DNA of 64,000 nucleotides, from positions 299,906 through 363,905 of the forward strand of contig MTMF02000009.1 of the NCBI GenBank assembly GCA_002011125.2. The letters are read 5' to 3'. Below, piece after piece: positions 1 through 9,159 of the stretch. A program made the translations under genes and the position numbers. Below the pieces are notes generated by a model. The model saw only the letters and a program-made list of their open reading frames with translations, was not told the origin of the DNA and did no database searches. Position 1 is the first letter of the stretch. Every line of letters begins with the position of its first letter. The DNA comes from Candidatus Hydrothermarchaeum profundi. GTDB lineage: Archaea > Hydrothermarchaeota > Hydrothermarchaeia > Hydrothermarchaeales > Hydrothermarchaeaceae.

Positions 1-2679
1 AGGACTTTGACAGTTACCGCATAGGAATATTCCCTCTGAGCTGAACTCTAATGGTCTTAACTTCGCATGCGCCTCCATAAAGAACCCGTCTGGGCTACGG
101 GGGACTTTTAAAGCTTTTTGAATTTCTTCTATCCCTTCAGGTGGAACTTGTGGAGTGCTCAACACTAGATAATCCACCTCTAACTCCAATTCCTTCTGTA
201 AAAGAGCATCGTAGACCATGAGCTTAAGTTTATCTCCCGAGGTCTCCACTCTAGGAGGTCTTTCAGGGACGTATCTAACATATTGCACCCCATACTCGGC
301 CTGGGATTTACGATAATAGTCTTCATATTTCCCAAAGGTCATGATGTCCCGGAAAATGATAAATATCTTACCTTCAGGGTTTCTTTTCTTAAGAATAATG
401 GAATTCTTTACTGCCTCTATACAACACGTCCTTGAACATGATGGATGCCCTTCAACGCGTGCACCAACGCATTGAATCATAGCCAAGTTCTTGTAGCTCA
501 GGCCTTCTTTGAGTTTTGCTTCAAGCTCCATTTGTGTCATAACCCTCGGATTCTCGCCGTATAGGAACATGCCCTTAGGCTTCATCTCTTCACTACCTGT
601 TGCGATGACTATTGCTCCTGCCTTAATCTTTCTTATATCTCCATTTTCCTTTACATCGATCTCGAAATTTCCAACATAGCCATTCAATCCTGCTATAACG
701 GAATTCAGATGCACTGTTATCATCCCGCTCTTCTCAACCTGCTCTACTAGAGAATCAACCAGTTCTTTGGCGTCTATGCCTTCCATGAATACTGTGCTCA
801 TCTCAGAAACCGAACCACCAAGCTTGGAGCTTTTTTCTACTAGGTCTACTCTGAAGCCTTGCTTGGCTATTTCTAGAGCAGCCGTCATACCCGCTATCCC
901 TCCGCCAATGACTAAGGCCGATGGGCCTACTTCTATCTTCTTGCTCGTTTGCGGCTTAAGCAATCTAGCTCTAGCAACTGCCATCCTAACTAGATCTTTC
1001 GCCTTCTCTGTAGCTTTTTCAGGATCCTTCGCATGAACCCATGCATCGTGCTCTCTAATATTAGCCAACTCAAAGAGATATGGATTGAGCCCTGCTTCCT
1101 GGCATGTGCTCCTAAAAAGAGGCTCATGGGTTCTCGGCGTGCAGGATGCAACGATTACCCTGTTTAGGTCGTATTTTTTAATGTCTTTTTTAATTTGGGA
1201 GCGAGTATCATCGGAGCAGGTATATAACTTGTCAGTTGCATAAACAACGTTTGGCAGGCTCCTAGCATATTCCGCTACTGCCTTCACATCAACTACCGCT
1301 GCAATATTAAGACCGCAGTGGCAGACATAAACCCCTATTCTCGGCTCGCCTGATACTTCTTTTTCTGGTACTTCCTGCTTTATGGATAACTGTGTACCCC
1401 TAGACTCGACTAGGAGTCCTCCTACTTGGGCTGCTGCCCCACCCGCTTGTCCTACGGAGTCAGGAATATCCTTGGGTCCAACGCAGGCCCCAGTTATAAA
1501 AATGCCTTTTCTTGATGTATTGAATGGGGCATGTTCGTAGGTCTTGAAATAGCCGTATTCGTCTGTTTCAATCTGGAGTATTTCGGACAGTTTTTCGGAA
1601 CCTGAAGAAGGCTTCAAAGCTGATGCTAATACAACCATTTCGAACTCTTCTTGCTTGGCTTCCCCTGTGAAAGTGTCATCATAGTGAATAATGAGATTCC
1701 CTGTCCTCAGGTCTTCTGTGATAGCTGATGGCCGGGACCTTATATATCTCACATTGTAAGTGTTTTTTGCTTTGTCAGCATACTCTTGGAATCCTTTTCC
1801 AAAAGCCCTTAAATCCATATAAAAGATTGAAATGTCCAGATCAGGCGAGTGCTCTTTAGCGATTATTGCTTCTTTAGTTGAAGCCATGCAACATATCTGT
1901 GAGCAGTATGGGTAGTGCCTCACGTCTCTAGAACCTACGCACTGGATAAACGCGATTTTCTTGGGCTCTTTTCCATCAGAGGGTCTTATAACATGTCCTG
2001 CAGTAGGTCCAGAGGCGCTTAATAGCCTTTCAAACTGCAGATTTGTTATAACATTCTTATATACCCCATATCCATACTCTTCCAGTGCAGACGGGTTATA
2101 GAGATCATAGCCAGAAGACACTATTATTGATCCAACGTTTACCTTCACTATTTCATCTTTCATATCGTAATCGATAGCGTCTGCCTCGCAAACTATCTTG
2201 CACATGCCACAGTTAATGCAGTGTTCTTTGTCAATAGTGTATATTAGCGGGGCAGCCTGAGGAAAAGGTATGTAAGCCGCTTTTCTAGAGCCAAGTCCCA
2301 TATCAAACTCGTTAGGAATCACTGAAGGACATACCTCTGCACATAGACCGCAACCAGTGCACTTATCCTCCCTGATATACCTGGCCTTTCTTCTTATAGT
2401 TACTTGGAAATTGCCCTCCTCACCATCTATTGCTTCAACCTCTGATAGAGTCATAACTTCTATGTCAGAGTGTCTGACAGTCTCCACCATTTTAGGAGCC
2501 AGCGTACACATAGCGCAGTCATTCGTTGGGAAGGTCTTATCCAGCTGCGCCATTCTGCCACCTATTGTCGGGCTCTTCTCCACTAAATAAACCTTAAACC
2601 CTGACTCTGCTAAGTCAAGGCTTGCCTGTATTCCAGATACGCCAGCTCCTATTACGAGTACTGACCCTATTTTATCCAT
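1..2679 (-). CDS. hdrA: HdrA-like heterodisulfide reductase subunit A, double-flavin type (partial, C-terminus beyond window)
   Basis: Cytoplasmic iron-sulfur flavoprotein of the HdrA family, the flavin (bifurcation) subunit of heterodisulfide-reductase-type complexes. The 893 residues visible stay open to the left edge. Residues 1-440 form a first FAD-binding unit (VLVIGAGVSGIQASL near residue 7) carrying inserted ferredoxin clusters (CTGCGLCAEVCP, CINCGMCKIVC). A short HdrA domain follows at about 446 (VYVCHCGLN) and a second FAD-binding unit at about 586 (SALVIGGGIAGMTAAL). Most methanogen HdrAs have one such FAD unit, so this is the long duplicated form. The ATG directly abuts the upstream FrhB stop codon, showing tight translational coupling. 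Partners are the FrhB paralogue and HdrBC fusion upstream. The terminal ferredoxin domain expected for the family is outside the window. Confidence 0.93.
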   Translation of the reverse strand, partial: MDKIGSVLVIGAGVSGIQASLDLAESGFKVYLVEKSPTIGGRMAQLDKTFPTNDCAMCTLAPKMVETVRHSDIEVMTLSEVEAIDGEEGNFQVTIRRKARYIREDKCTGCGLCAEVCPSVIPNEFDMGLGSRKAAYIPFPQAAPLIYTIDKEHCINCGMCKIVCEADAIDYDMKDEIVKVNVGSIIVSSGYDLYNPSALEEYGYGVYKNVITNLQFERLLSASGPTAGHVIRPSDGKEPKKIAFIQCVGSRDVRHYPYCSQICCMASTKEAIIAKEHSPDLDISIFYMDLRAFGKGFQEYADKAKNTYNVRYIRSRPSAITEDLRTGNLIIHYDDTFTGEAKQEEFEMVVLASALKPSSGSEKLSEILQIETDEYGYFKTYEHAPFNTSRKGIFITGACVGPKDIPDSVGQAGGAAAQVGGLLVESRGTQLSIKQEVPEKEVSGEPRIGVYVCHCGLNIAAVVDVKAVAEYARSLPNVVYATDKLYTCSDDTRSQIKKDIKKYDLNRVIVASCTPRTHEPLFRSTCQEAGLNPYLFELANIREHDAWVHAKDPEKATEKAKDLVRMAVARARLLKPQTSKKIEVGPSALVIGGGIAGMTAALEIAKQGFRVDLVEKSSKLGGSVSEMSTVFMEGIDAKELVDSLVEQVEKSGMITVHLNSVIAGLNGYVGNFEIDVKENGDIRKIKAGAIVIATGSEEMKPKGMFLYGENPRVMTQMELEAKLKEGLSYKNLAMIQCVGARVEGHPSCSRTCCIEAVKNSIILKKRNPEGKIFIIFRDIMTFGKYEDYYRKSQAEYGVQYVRYVPERPPRVETSGDKLKLMVYDALLQKELELEVDYLVLSTPQVPPEGIEEIQKALKVPRSPDGFFMEAHAKLRPLEFSSEGIFLCGNCQSP

Positions 2680-3825
2680 TTACTTATACTCCGGGACATA
2701 TTTTCCTTCTTTATTCCTACTTTCAGCTGTAGCTTCTCTTTTCTTCTTTTTTAGTGAAACATTCTTCTTAATCTGAGAAACATCTACCTCATCCTTGGTC
2801 TCGATATACCCGAGCTCCAAGGCTTTTTCTACTAGTTTCATTCCTTTTTCGCTTCTAACAATCACGGTAGACCAACCTGTCTCTGTACCAATACTGCCCG
2901 CTGTTAAATCCGAAAACTCGGCAGTAAAATCAATACATAGATTACAAGACTCAGGTACACATTCGTTAAATTTCTTCACCGATACAGAGAGCTCCTCTCC
3001 GTCTTTTTTGGTTATAATAAATTTACCCTTAGTTATATCTGTCTTAACTATGTCTTCCAAGTTGACTCCAAACTCTCTTTCAAGAGCTTTACTTATACAG
3101 GGGTAAGGGAAGTTTTCAAAACAGAAAAGTCCAATCAAAGTTAGGTCTAAAGGCCTCTCAGACTCTTTAGTTTTCTCTACCACATCTTTTAATATAGAAT
3201 GCATTGCACGTCTAGCTCCAGCTATCTGACACCCAGTTCCAACCAATGCGAGGTTACGGATTTCCCTTATCATCTTACCGAATTTCATTGCTGTAGGAGT
3301 CCGGGTATACTTGGTTCCTGAGGCGCTCATCAGCTCTTCTGGGGTTCTAGCAATTTGTGCCTCAGTCTTCCAGTTGTCCATCCTATTGGCAACGATTGCA
3401 CCTCCAATTAGGCCGGATTTCAAAGCCGCTGCTAAGATAGCAGTGACAGCGCCTCCATCCTGCGCTCTTTCAAGGATTTCCTTCTTTTTGGACCTAACGG
3501 CTAGGAGCTTCTGGTAAAAACCGAGGTCTTCATCCTCTCTTACGCTACCGAAGGTATCCTGTTCTAAATCTTGTTTACTATAGGATACCATCGGACAGCA
3601 ATCATAGCATGTTCCTTCGGTAGAGCATTTCACGGCTCCTATCTCCAAATTACAATCCTTTTCAAGCTCTGGAATGCCGTCTTCGTTAATTATTATCCGC
3701 TCGCAAAAAGCAGCACAGTTGCTACAACCAGAGCATATACCCTGGTCTATTACGGTTTTTTTCAACTCACTGAAACCCTTACTGGGCTTCATGAGAGGTA
3801 TGAAGTTTTCAATCTCAACTTCCAT
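2680..3825 (-). CDS. FrhB/FpoF-like F420-dependent oxidoreductase subunit (381 aa)
   Basis: Member of the coenzyme F420 hydrogenase beta-subunit family, flavin iron-sulfur proteins that exchange hydride between F420 and an iron-sulfur partner. The N-terminus has a ferredoxin-like cluster (Cys 31, 34, 37, 41) and a second group of cysteines near residues 57-75 (CYDCCP). The family core QDGGAVTAIL lies near 122 and the signature CNLCIDFTAEFSDLTAGSIG near 295. The gene sits 4 nt after the HdrBC gene and abuts hdrA, so it most likely feeds electrons from F420H2 into, or out of, this Hdr complex. The family is also used for sulfite, glutamate synthase and hydrogenase partners, so F420 use is an inference. 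Its sequence differs clearly from the second FrhB paralogue that starts at 5084. Confidence 0.9.
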   Translation of the reverse strand: MEVEIENFIPLMKPSKGFSELKKTVIDQGICSGCSNCAAFCERIIINEDGIPELEKDCNLEIGAVKCSTEGTCYDCCPMVSYSKQDLEQDTFGSVREDEDLGFYQKLLAVRSKKKEILERAQDGGAVTAILAAALKSGLIGGAIVANRMDNWKTEAQIARTPEELMSASGTKYTRTPTAMKFGKMIREIRNLALVGTGCQIAGARRAMHSILKDVVEKTKESERPLDLTLIGLFCFENFPYPCISKALEREFGVNLEDIVKTDITKGKFIITKKDGEELSVSVKKFNECVPESCNLCIDFTAEFSDLTAGSIGTETGWSTVIVRSEKGMKLVEKALELGYIETKDEVDVSQIKKNVSLKKKKREATAESRNKEGKYVPEYK

Positions 3826-3829
3826 TTTA

Positions 3830-4948
3830 TCACCTCGATAGGGCCTTTACAAGAGCCGTAGTGAAGTCCATTATCTCTATATTATAGTCTGGCTCAGATT
3901 TATCTCTTTGCAGGCATTTTAGGTGAATTTGGCACTTTGCACACGGTGTGATCATTATTTCTGCCCCAGTCTCCAAGGCGTCTTTCATCTTTTTTCTGCG
4001 GATCTCTTTGTTCTCATCGTCACAGTTCACCCATTGGGGTACGCCGCAGCATAGGGCATTTTCCCGGTTATTCTGCATTTCTACTATCTCATAGCCCATT
4101 TTGGATAAGAGCTCTCTAGGCTGGTCGTAGACTTCCATGAATCTGCCTAGCCTGCAGGAGTCATGGAAAGTAACTTTGGCTTTCTTGCCGTTTGGCTTTA
4201 ACTTGTCAACATATTCAACAAGATATTCCGAGATATGTTTGACATTTAACTCCGCGCCAAATTTTTCATTATAGTCAACTGCCAAGGTACGATAGCACTC
4301 AGGACAGCTAGTCACTATAGTCTTGTAATTTTGGAGATACTCTAAATTTTGCTCTGCAACCTTATTGAAGAAGTTTAACTGCCCCCTCCATAGCTGGTCA
4401 TGGCCACAACATTTTTCTTTCTCAGATACTGCGGGTCTAATTCCCGCAGCGTTAAGAAGTCTTATCGTATTATCAGCTATCCCCATTCCCTCGAAATTGA
4501 CATCTTCTTTAAATATGATGTCAAAGTAAGGTATGCATCCCATAAAATACAAAACATCACTATTATCATCTATCTCAACGTCTTTTGCTAGGAACTTTTT
4601 CCTCTTTGGATTGACCTTATCGCTGGCCATAATATTATAAAAAGCAAATGTATTCGAATGGGCGACATTGCAAAATCCATCCAACCCAGTTTGCCTAGCG
4701 GACTTTACTAGTTCCACGATGCCCACATTCATAGGGCATTTTTCCTCGCAGAGACCGCAGGTCAAGCAGTCCCAGCTACTCCCACTATTTATCACTCTCT
4801 CGGGATGCCCTATTAGAGTATTAAACACCATTCTCCTAGGTAGAAAACCCGGTTTAACTCTGGCTTTAGGACATATTCCTGAACAAATAGCGCACTGATA
4901 ACACCTACTGATATACTCCCCTACCAAAATAGAAGCTTTGCTTTCCAC
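3830..4948 (-). CDS. HdrBC/HdrD-like fusion: 4Fe-4S domain plus two CCG domains (372 aa)
   Basis: Combines an HdrC-like and an HdrB-like half, as in HdrD. The N-terminus has two 4Fe-4S motifs (Cys 16, 19, 22, 26 and Cys 61, 64, 67, 71). Two CCG (cysteine-rich) domains follow: KCCGHDQLWRG near 178 with CPEC downstream, then FHDSCRLGR near 268, LCCGVPQW near 302 and PCAKCQIH near 338. In HdrB/HdrD these domains hold the noncubane clusters that reduce disulfides. First gene of the minus-strand operon hdrBC-frhB-hdrA. A TATA-like element on the minus strand lies at about 4969-4979. CoM-S-S-CoB is the methanogen substrate, but the substrate here is unknown because no methanogenesis genes are in view. 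Confidence 0.9.
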   Translation of the reverse strand: MESKASILVGEYISRCYQCAICSGICPKARVKPGFLPRRMVFNTLIGHPERVINSGSSWDCLTCGLCEEKCPMNVGIVELVKSARQTGLDGFCNVAHSNTFAFYNIMASDKVNPKRKKFLAKDVEIDDNSDVLYFMGCIPYFDIIFKEDVNFEGMGIADNTIRLLNAAGIRPAVSEKEKCCGHDQLWRGQLNFFNKVAEQNLEYLQNYKTIVTSCPECYRTLAVDYNEKFGAELNVKHISEYLVEYVDKLKPNGKKAKVTFHDSCRLGRFMEVYDQPRELLSKMGYEIVEMQNNRENALCCGVPQWVNCDDENKEIRRKKMKDALETGAEIMITPCAKCQIHLKCLQRDKSEPDYNIEIMDFTTALVKALSR

Positions 4949-5083
4949 TGTACCAGACCCAAAAAGAACCTTTATAAATCACATTTAAAAGTATAGTTAT
5001 AAATTCCGTCGGTAATGTACAAATCTTTTTTGGATATGAAGATTTATATAATGGTTAATCATTACAAATTTGGTGGATGAGCT
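4949..5083. promoter_or_regulatory. Divergent promoter region between the Hdr and CODH operons
   Basis: This 135-bp gap carries AT-rich TATA-like elements pointing both ways. On the minus strand the element at about 4969-4979 (GATTTATAAAGG read on that strand) is about 25 nt ahead of the HdrBC ATG. On the plus strand ATTTATATAATGG at about 5042-5053 lies ahead of the FrhB start at 5084, which also has a GGTGGATG ribosome-binding site. The shared region would permit coordinated control of both operons. No clear operator repeat was identified. Confidence 0.55.
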
Positions 5084-6223
5084 ATGACATACGCTATTTC
5101 AAAAGGTGAAATAATAGAATATACCTGGCTAGGTAAAGAAGAAGGATACAAGGCCCTTGAACAAGAAGTTATCTTCAAGGATCTTTGTTGTGGATGCGGC
5201 AATTGTGAAGCTGTATGCCCTGAAAATGTGATCAAAGTTAGCGAGTTCCCAGAACTGATCGGGAAGTGCACAAATTGCGGATACTGCCTAATGCAATGTC
5301 CTAGGAGCTTCTTTTCGAGCGAAGAAGCAGAAGAAAAACTTTTCGGGGAGATAACGGAAGACGAGCTTGGGCATATAGAAAGCAAGATTGGAGTAAGAGT
5401 GAAAGACGAGGAAATAAAGAAAGTCGTACAGGACGGCGGTTTTGTAACTGCTGCTTTGAAATACCTCCTTGAAAAGAATATCATAGATGGCGCAGTAGTT
5501 TCAGCGAAAGGAGAGGATAACCCCTGGTCTCCTATGGCAAAGCTCGTTGTTTCCCCCAGAGAATTATTAGAGAGCGCTGGTACTAGATACACAAACAGCC
5601 CTAATACTGCTGCTTTAAAAGAAGCAAAAGAGAAAGGACTAAAGAACCTCGCTATTGTTGGACTGCCATGCCAAATAGAGGCTGTGCGAAAGATCCAGAA
5701 TTACCCGATAGAAGATGTGGATATCTCTGATAGAATTAAGCTGACTATATCCATTTTCTGCTCATCAAACTTCATGTATGATGGGCTGATGAATAAACTC
5801 GTTCAAGAGAAATATAGAGTTCCTTTAAAGGATATCAAAAAGATGGATATAAAGGGCAAAAACGTGTTGGTTTTCACAGAGAAAGAAGAGGTCAAAATAC
5901 CTCTAAAAGAAGCATATACTGTGAAAAGGGAGCCCTGCAAAGTATGTTCTGACTTCACAGGCAGGCTGGCGGATATCTCTGCTGGGGCGGTAGGCTCTCC
6001 AGTTGGCTACACCACTGTTTTTGCAAGAACGAAATTCGCCGTTAAACTTTTAGATGACATGCTAAATTTCGGTATCTTTGAGACAATAGAACTGGAAGAA
6101 GAAAAACCGGGACTGGGAATAGCGAGAAAGCTTCAAATGAAGAAGGAAAAAGAAGCCTCTGAATATGTCAGGAAACGGATTAAAGAGGTCTTACCTCTTC
6201 CCTTTAAAGGATTGAAATTCTAG
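5084..6223 (+). CDS. FrhB-like F420 oxidoreductase subunit linked to CO dehydrogenase (379 aa)
   Basis: Second FrhB-family protein in the window. It has two classical 4Fe-4S motifs at the N-terminus (CCGCGNCEAVCP with Cys 36, 38, 41, 45 and CTNCGYCLMQCP with Cys 62, 65, 68, 72). The core VQDGGFVTAAL lies near 115 and the family signature CKVCSDFTGRLADISAGAVG near 285. The stop codon lies inside the ribosome-binding site of cdhA (TAGGAGGGTG), so the three genes form an operon. FrhB proteins move hydride between F420 and iron-sulfur centres. Placed before cdhAB, it most plausibly lets the CO dehydrogenase reduce or oxidise F420 instead of, or as well as, ferredoxin. That role is inferred from position only. 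Confidence 0.9.
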   Translation: MTYAISKGEIIEYTWLGKEEGYKALEQEVIFKDLCCGCGNCEAVCPENVIKVSEFPELIGKCTNCGYCLMQCPRSFFSSEEAEEKLFGEITEDELGHIESKIGVRVKDEEIKKVVQDGGFVTAALKYLLEKNIIDGAVVSAKGEDNPWSPMAKLVVSPRELLESAGTRYTNSPNTAALKEAKEKGLKNLAIVGLPCQIEAVRKIQNYPIEDVDISDRIKLTISIFCSSNFMYDGLMNKLVQEKYRVPLKDIKKMDIKGKNVLVFTEKEEVKIPLKEAYTVKREPCKVCSDFTGRLADISAGAVGSPVGYTTVFARTKFAVKLLDDMLNFGIFETIELEEEKPGLGIARKLQMKKEKEASEYVRKRIKEVLPLPFKGLKF

Positions 6224-6237
6224 GAGGGTGTAAGAAA

Positions 6238-8583
6238 TTGCCAGAAACAAAGAAAATAAAAATAGACAAGCTCAAAGGTAAGGGCCTTACCTTCGAGGAT
6301 ATGATAATAGAGTTTGGTAAAATAGAAGAAGAATGGGACGAGCCAATGGGTCCTACTCCTAAGCCAAATCTCCTCGCCTTAAGATCATGGGATAGAAAGC
6401 TTCTTGAGAGATATGAGCCTTTCTATACCCCAATCTGTGATATGTGTTGCCACTGTGCTTTTGGCAAATGCGATCTTAGTGGAGGGAAAAAAGGTGCATG
6501 TGGCATAACTATAAGAGCTCAGCAGGCGAGACAGATAGCCTTGGAGAGCGCCATAGGTACTGCCTGCCATGGAGCTCACGCAAGACACATGTTGGAGCAT
6601 CAGATAAAAAGGAAAGGCAGAGATTATCCAATAGACCTAGGCCTCAATGTTGCAACGGAGGCTCCTATAACTAGGACGATTGTAGGTATAAAGCCTAGAA
6701 CTCTAGGAGATTTGGAGGAGGTAATGGATTACGCCGAAAAAGAATTGCAAAAAGTTCTTGCGTCTATCCATGCCGGCCAAGAGGGGGATTATATCGATTT
6801 TGAATCTAAGGCTTTGCATGTTGGAATGATAGACAACTTGGTTAAGGAGGTAGGGGACCTAGCTCAGATTGTGGGATATGATTTCCCTAAGGGTGACCCT
6901 AATGCTCCTCTGATTGAATTCGGTGTGGGAACTATAGATCAAACTAAACCTGTGATTCTTGCCATAGGGCATAACGCTGCTCCAGGTGCTGAAATCATAG
7001 ACTATTGCGAGAGACACAACCTCTCTGATAAGGTTGAGATAGCGGGCATATGCTGCTCTGCCCACGATTTAAGCCGCAAGAAGGATTCATGTAAGATAAT
7101 TGGACCCTTATCTATGCAGACCCGTTTCGTGAGGTATGGTATAGCGGATGTTATCGTGCTTGACGAGCAGTGCGTTAGAACCGACTTACTTGAAGAAGCT
7201 ATTAAGGTAAAAAGCCCAATAATTACAACTAGCGAGCAAAACTGCCGAGGATTAGAAGACCGGACAGACGATAACCCGGAGAATATTGTTAGGGACTTAG
7301 TTGAGGGTAAGATTCCAGGGGTCTTTATTCATGACCCAGCAAAGGTCGGGGAAGTAGCGGTTGAGGTGGCTTTAAAGATAGCTCCTCTGAGGAAGGATAT
7401 TAAAGCTATCCCTGACACGAAAGAGCTTATAGCACAGGCATCTCGTTGCGTAGCTTGTGAAGCCTGCCAGAGAGTTTGCCCTGTGAACCTGCATATCTCC
7501 GAGGCTCTAAAAGAAGCTGAAAAAGGAAAGATAGATAAGTTGGCAGAGTTGAGAGACCTTTGTGTTGGATGCATAAGATGCGAGTCCGCTTGCCCCAAGG
7601 AGATACCAATAGTATCCCTAATGGAGAAGGCTGTAGAGAAACAGATCAAAGAAGAGAAATCTAAAATAAGAGCAGGTAGAGGACCAATCCTAGATACTGA
7701 GATTAGAAATGTGGGTCCACCTATTGTTTTTGGCGAGATCCCTGGTGTAGTTGCTTTCGCTGGGTGCTCCAATTATCCTAAGGGTGCTAAAGAGATAGGT
7801 GAAATAGCTGAGGAATTTCTGAAGAGAAGGTTCATTGTGACCTCTTCGGGATGCGCTGCCATGGCCTTGGCCCAATATAAAACAGAGGATGGTGAAACAC
7901 TATATGAGAAATATCCTGGAATCTTCGACTCTGAAGGCCTCACTAACGTGGGTTCTTGTCTAGCTAATGCACATATCTTGGGCGCAGCGGTTAAGATACC
8001 GCACATATTTGCTAGGAGGAATCTCAGAGGGAACTTTGAGGAGATCGCTGACTATATCCTCAATAGGGTAGGAGCGGTTGGCGTAGTTTGGGGTACGTAT
8101 TCTCAGAAGGCCCTTGCTATCGGAACTGGGTTAAATAGGTGGGGTATACCTGTTATCCTTGGACCTCAGGGATCAAAATATAGGCGGCTCTACCTAGGTA
8201 GAAAAGATAAAGAAGAGAAGTGGGAGATATATAACGCCAGGACAGGCGAAAGGGTAAAAGTAGATCCCACTCCAGGACATCTCACCTACGTTGTTGAAAG
8301 CAAAGAAGAGGCCATTGTCGCTATTGCTAAGCTTGTGATGAGACCTAATGACACTACTAAGGGGAGACAAATCAAGCTGGCCCACTATATCGATCTGCAT
8401 AAAAGGTACATGGGAACTATGCCGGATGACTTGCACCTTTATGTGCGAATAGAGGGAGACATACCTATGAATATGAAAGAAGAGGTCAAAGAGATATTAA
8501 AAGAGAAGGGCTGGAAAGAAAGGATAATTCCTGATCCAACGCTTGTTGAAAGGCTTGTATGGAAAAAGGAGGCAAAGGCGTGA
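6238..8583 (+). CDS. cdhA: CO dehydrogenase alpha subunit CdhA (781 aa)
   Basis: Large nickel-iron-sulfur subunit of the archaeal CODH/ACS alpha-epsilon component, which interconverts CO and CO2 in the cytoplasm. Length and motifs match the family. The N-terminal cysteine cluster is at residues 67-88 (CDMCCHCAFGKC, then GACGI), followed by ACHGAHARHMLEH. Two inserted ferredoxin motifs typical of CdhA lie near 404 (CVACEACQRVCP) and 442 (CVGCIRCESACP). The C-terminal half has GTYSQKALAIGTGLNRWGIPVILGPQGSKY. The start is TTG, 8 nt after an AGGAGGGTG ribosome-binding site. It overlaps cdhB at its 3' end. CdhC, CdhD and CdhE are absent from the window, so whether this enzyme works in acetyl-CoA synthesis or alone on CO cannot be read here. 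Confidence 0.96.
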   Translation: MPETKKIKIDKLKGKGLTFEDMIIEFGKIEEEWDEPMGPTPKPNLLALRSWDRKLLERYEPFYTPICDMCCHCAFGKCDLSGGKKGACGITIRAQQARQIALESAIGTACHGAHARHMLEHQIKRKGRDYPIDLGLNVATEAPITRTIVGIKPRTLGDLEEVMDYAEKELQKVLASIHAGQEGDYIDFESKALHVGMIDNLVKEVGDLAQIVGYDFPKGDPNAPLIEFGVGTIDQTKPVILAIGHNAAPGAEIIDYCERHNLSDKVEIAGICCSAHDLSRKKDSCKIIGPLSMQTRFVRYGIADVIVLDEQCVRTDLLEEAIKVKSPIITTSEQNCRGLEDRTDDNPENIVRDLVEGKIPGVFIHDPAKVGEVAVEVALKIAPLRKDIKAIPDTKELIAQASRCVACEACQRVCPVNLHISEALKEAEKGKIDKLAELRDLCVGCIRCESACPKEIPIVSLMEKAVEKQIKEEKSKIRAGRGPILDTEIRNVGPPIVFGEIPGVVAFAGCSNYPKGAKEIGEIAEEFLKRRFIVTSSGCAAMALAQYKTEDGETLYEKYPGIFDSEGLTNVGSCLANAHILGAAVKIPHIFARRNLRGNFEEIADYILNRVGAVGVVWGTYSQKALAIGTGLNRWGIPVILGPQGSKYRRLYLGRKDKEEKWEIYNARTGERVKVDPTPGHLTYVVESKEEAIVAIAKLVMRPNDTTKGRQIKLAHYIDLHKRYMGTMPDDLHLYVRIEGDIPMNMKEEVKEILKEKGWKERIIPDPTLVERLVWKKEAKA

Positions 8584-9095
8584 GAGTTACATCTTGGAGG
8601 ATGGGACATGATCAAGGGCCTAGAAGAGCTTGGCCCATTAATCCAGATGCTGCTAGCAGGCTTATAAAAAAAGCTGAGAGGCCTGTTCTTGTAGTGGGCT
8701 CTGCTATAGAGGAAGTAGATGGGTTAATAGATATAGCTGTGCGGGTATCTAAAACAGGGATACCTATCGCGGCGACTGGTCATTCGATAAAGTTCTTCGC
8801 AGATAAAGATGTTGATGTTGCTGAGGTAAACGTAGTAGAGATAACTAATATGCTCACTGATCCAGAATGGGAGGGTCTTGACGGTCAAGGGAAGCCTGAT
8901 TTGGTGATAATTCTAGGTGTTAACCTTGATCTAACTAATCAGACTTTTTCAACGTTGAAGAATTTCACTGATATCCCCGGCCTTAACATTAGTAGGTACT
9001 ATAATACTAATGCCACCTATTCTTTTCCAAACTTAGATAATGAGCTGTGGTTGGAGTACTTGAATCAGCTTTGTGAGAAGCTTGAAAGCGAGTGA
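8580..9095 (+). CDS. cdhB: CO dehydrogenase epsilon subunit CdhB (171 aa)
   Basis: Small partner of CdhA, of the DHS-like fold family. Recognisable stretches are AWPINPDAASRLIKKAERPVL near the N-terminus, then VLVVGSAI, and a central PDLVIILGVNLDLTNQ. I place the start at the GTG of the GTGA overlap with the cdhA stop, because a GGAGG ribosome-binding site (8568-8572) sits 7 nt upstream. An in-frame ATG at 8559 lies before that site and is less likely. The subunit is thought to help electron transfer from CdhA. It is the last gene of the FrhB-cdhA-cdhB operon, 64 nt before rtcA. Confidence 0.93.
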   Translation: MRVTSWRMGHDQGPRRAWPINPDAASRLIKKAERPVLVVGSAIEEVDGLIDIAVRVSKTGIPIAATGHSIKFFADKDVDVAEVNVVEITNMLTDPEWEGLDGQGKPDLVIILGVNLDLTNQTFSTLKNFTDIPGLNISRYYNTNATYSFPNLDNELWLEYLNQLCEKLESE

Positions 9096-9159
9096 AACTG
9101 CTTCAATTGCACGCTGAGAACCGTAAGCCTTTCTTAGGGTAGCTTCTAAAGTAGTTTAT

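Noticed and set aside
5062..5592. 176-codon minus-strand frame opposite the FrhB gene
   Set aside because: Ser/Pro/Phe-rich composition typical of antisense to a real gene; the plus strand encodes clear 4Fe-4S motifs.
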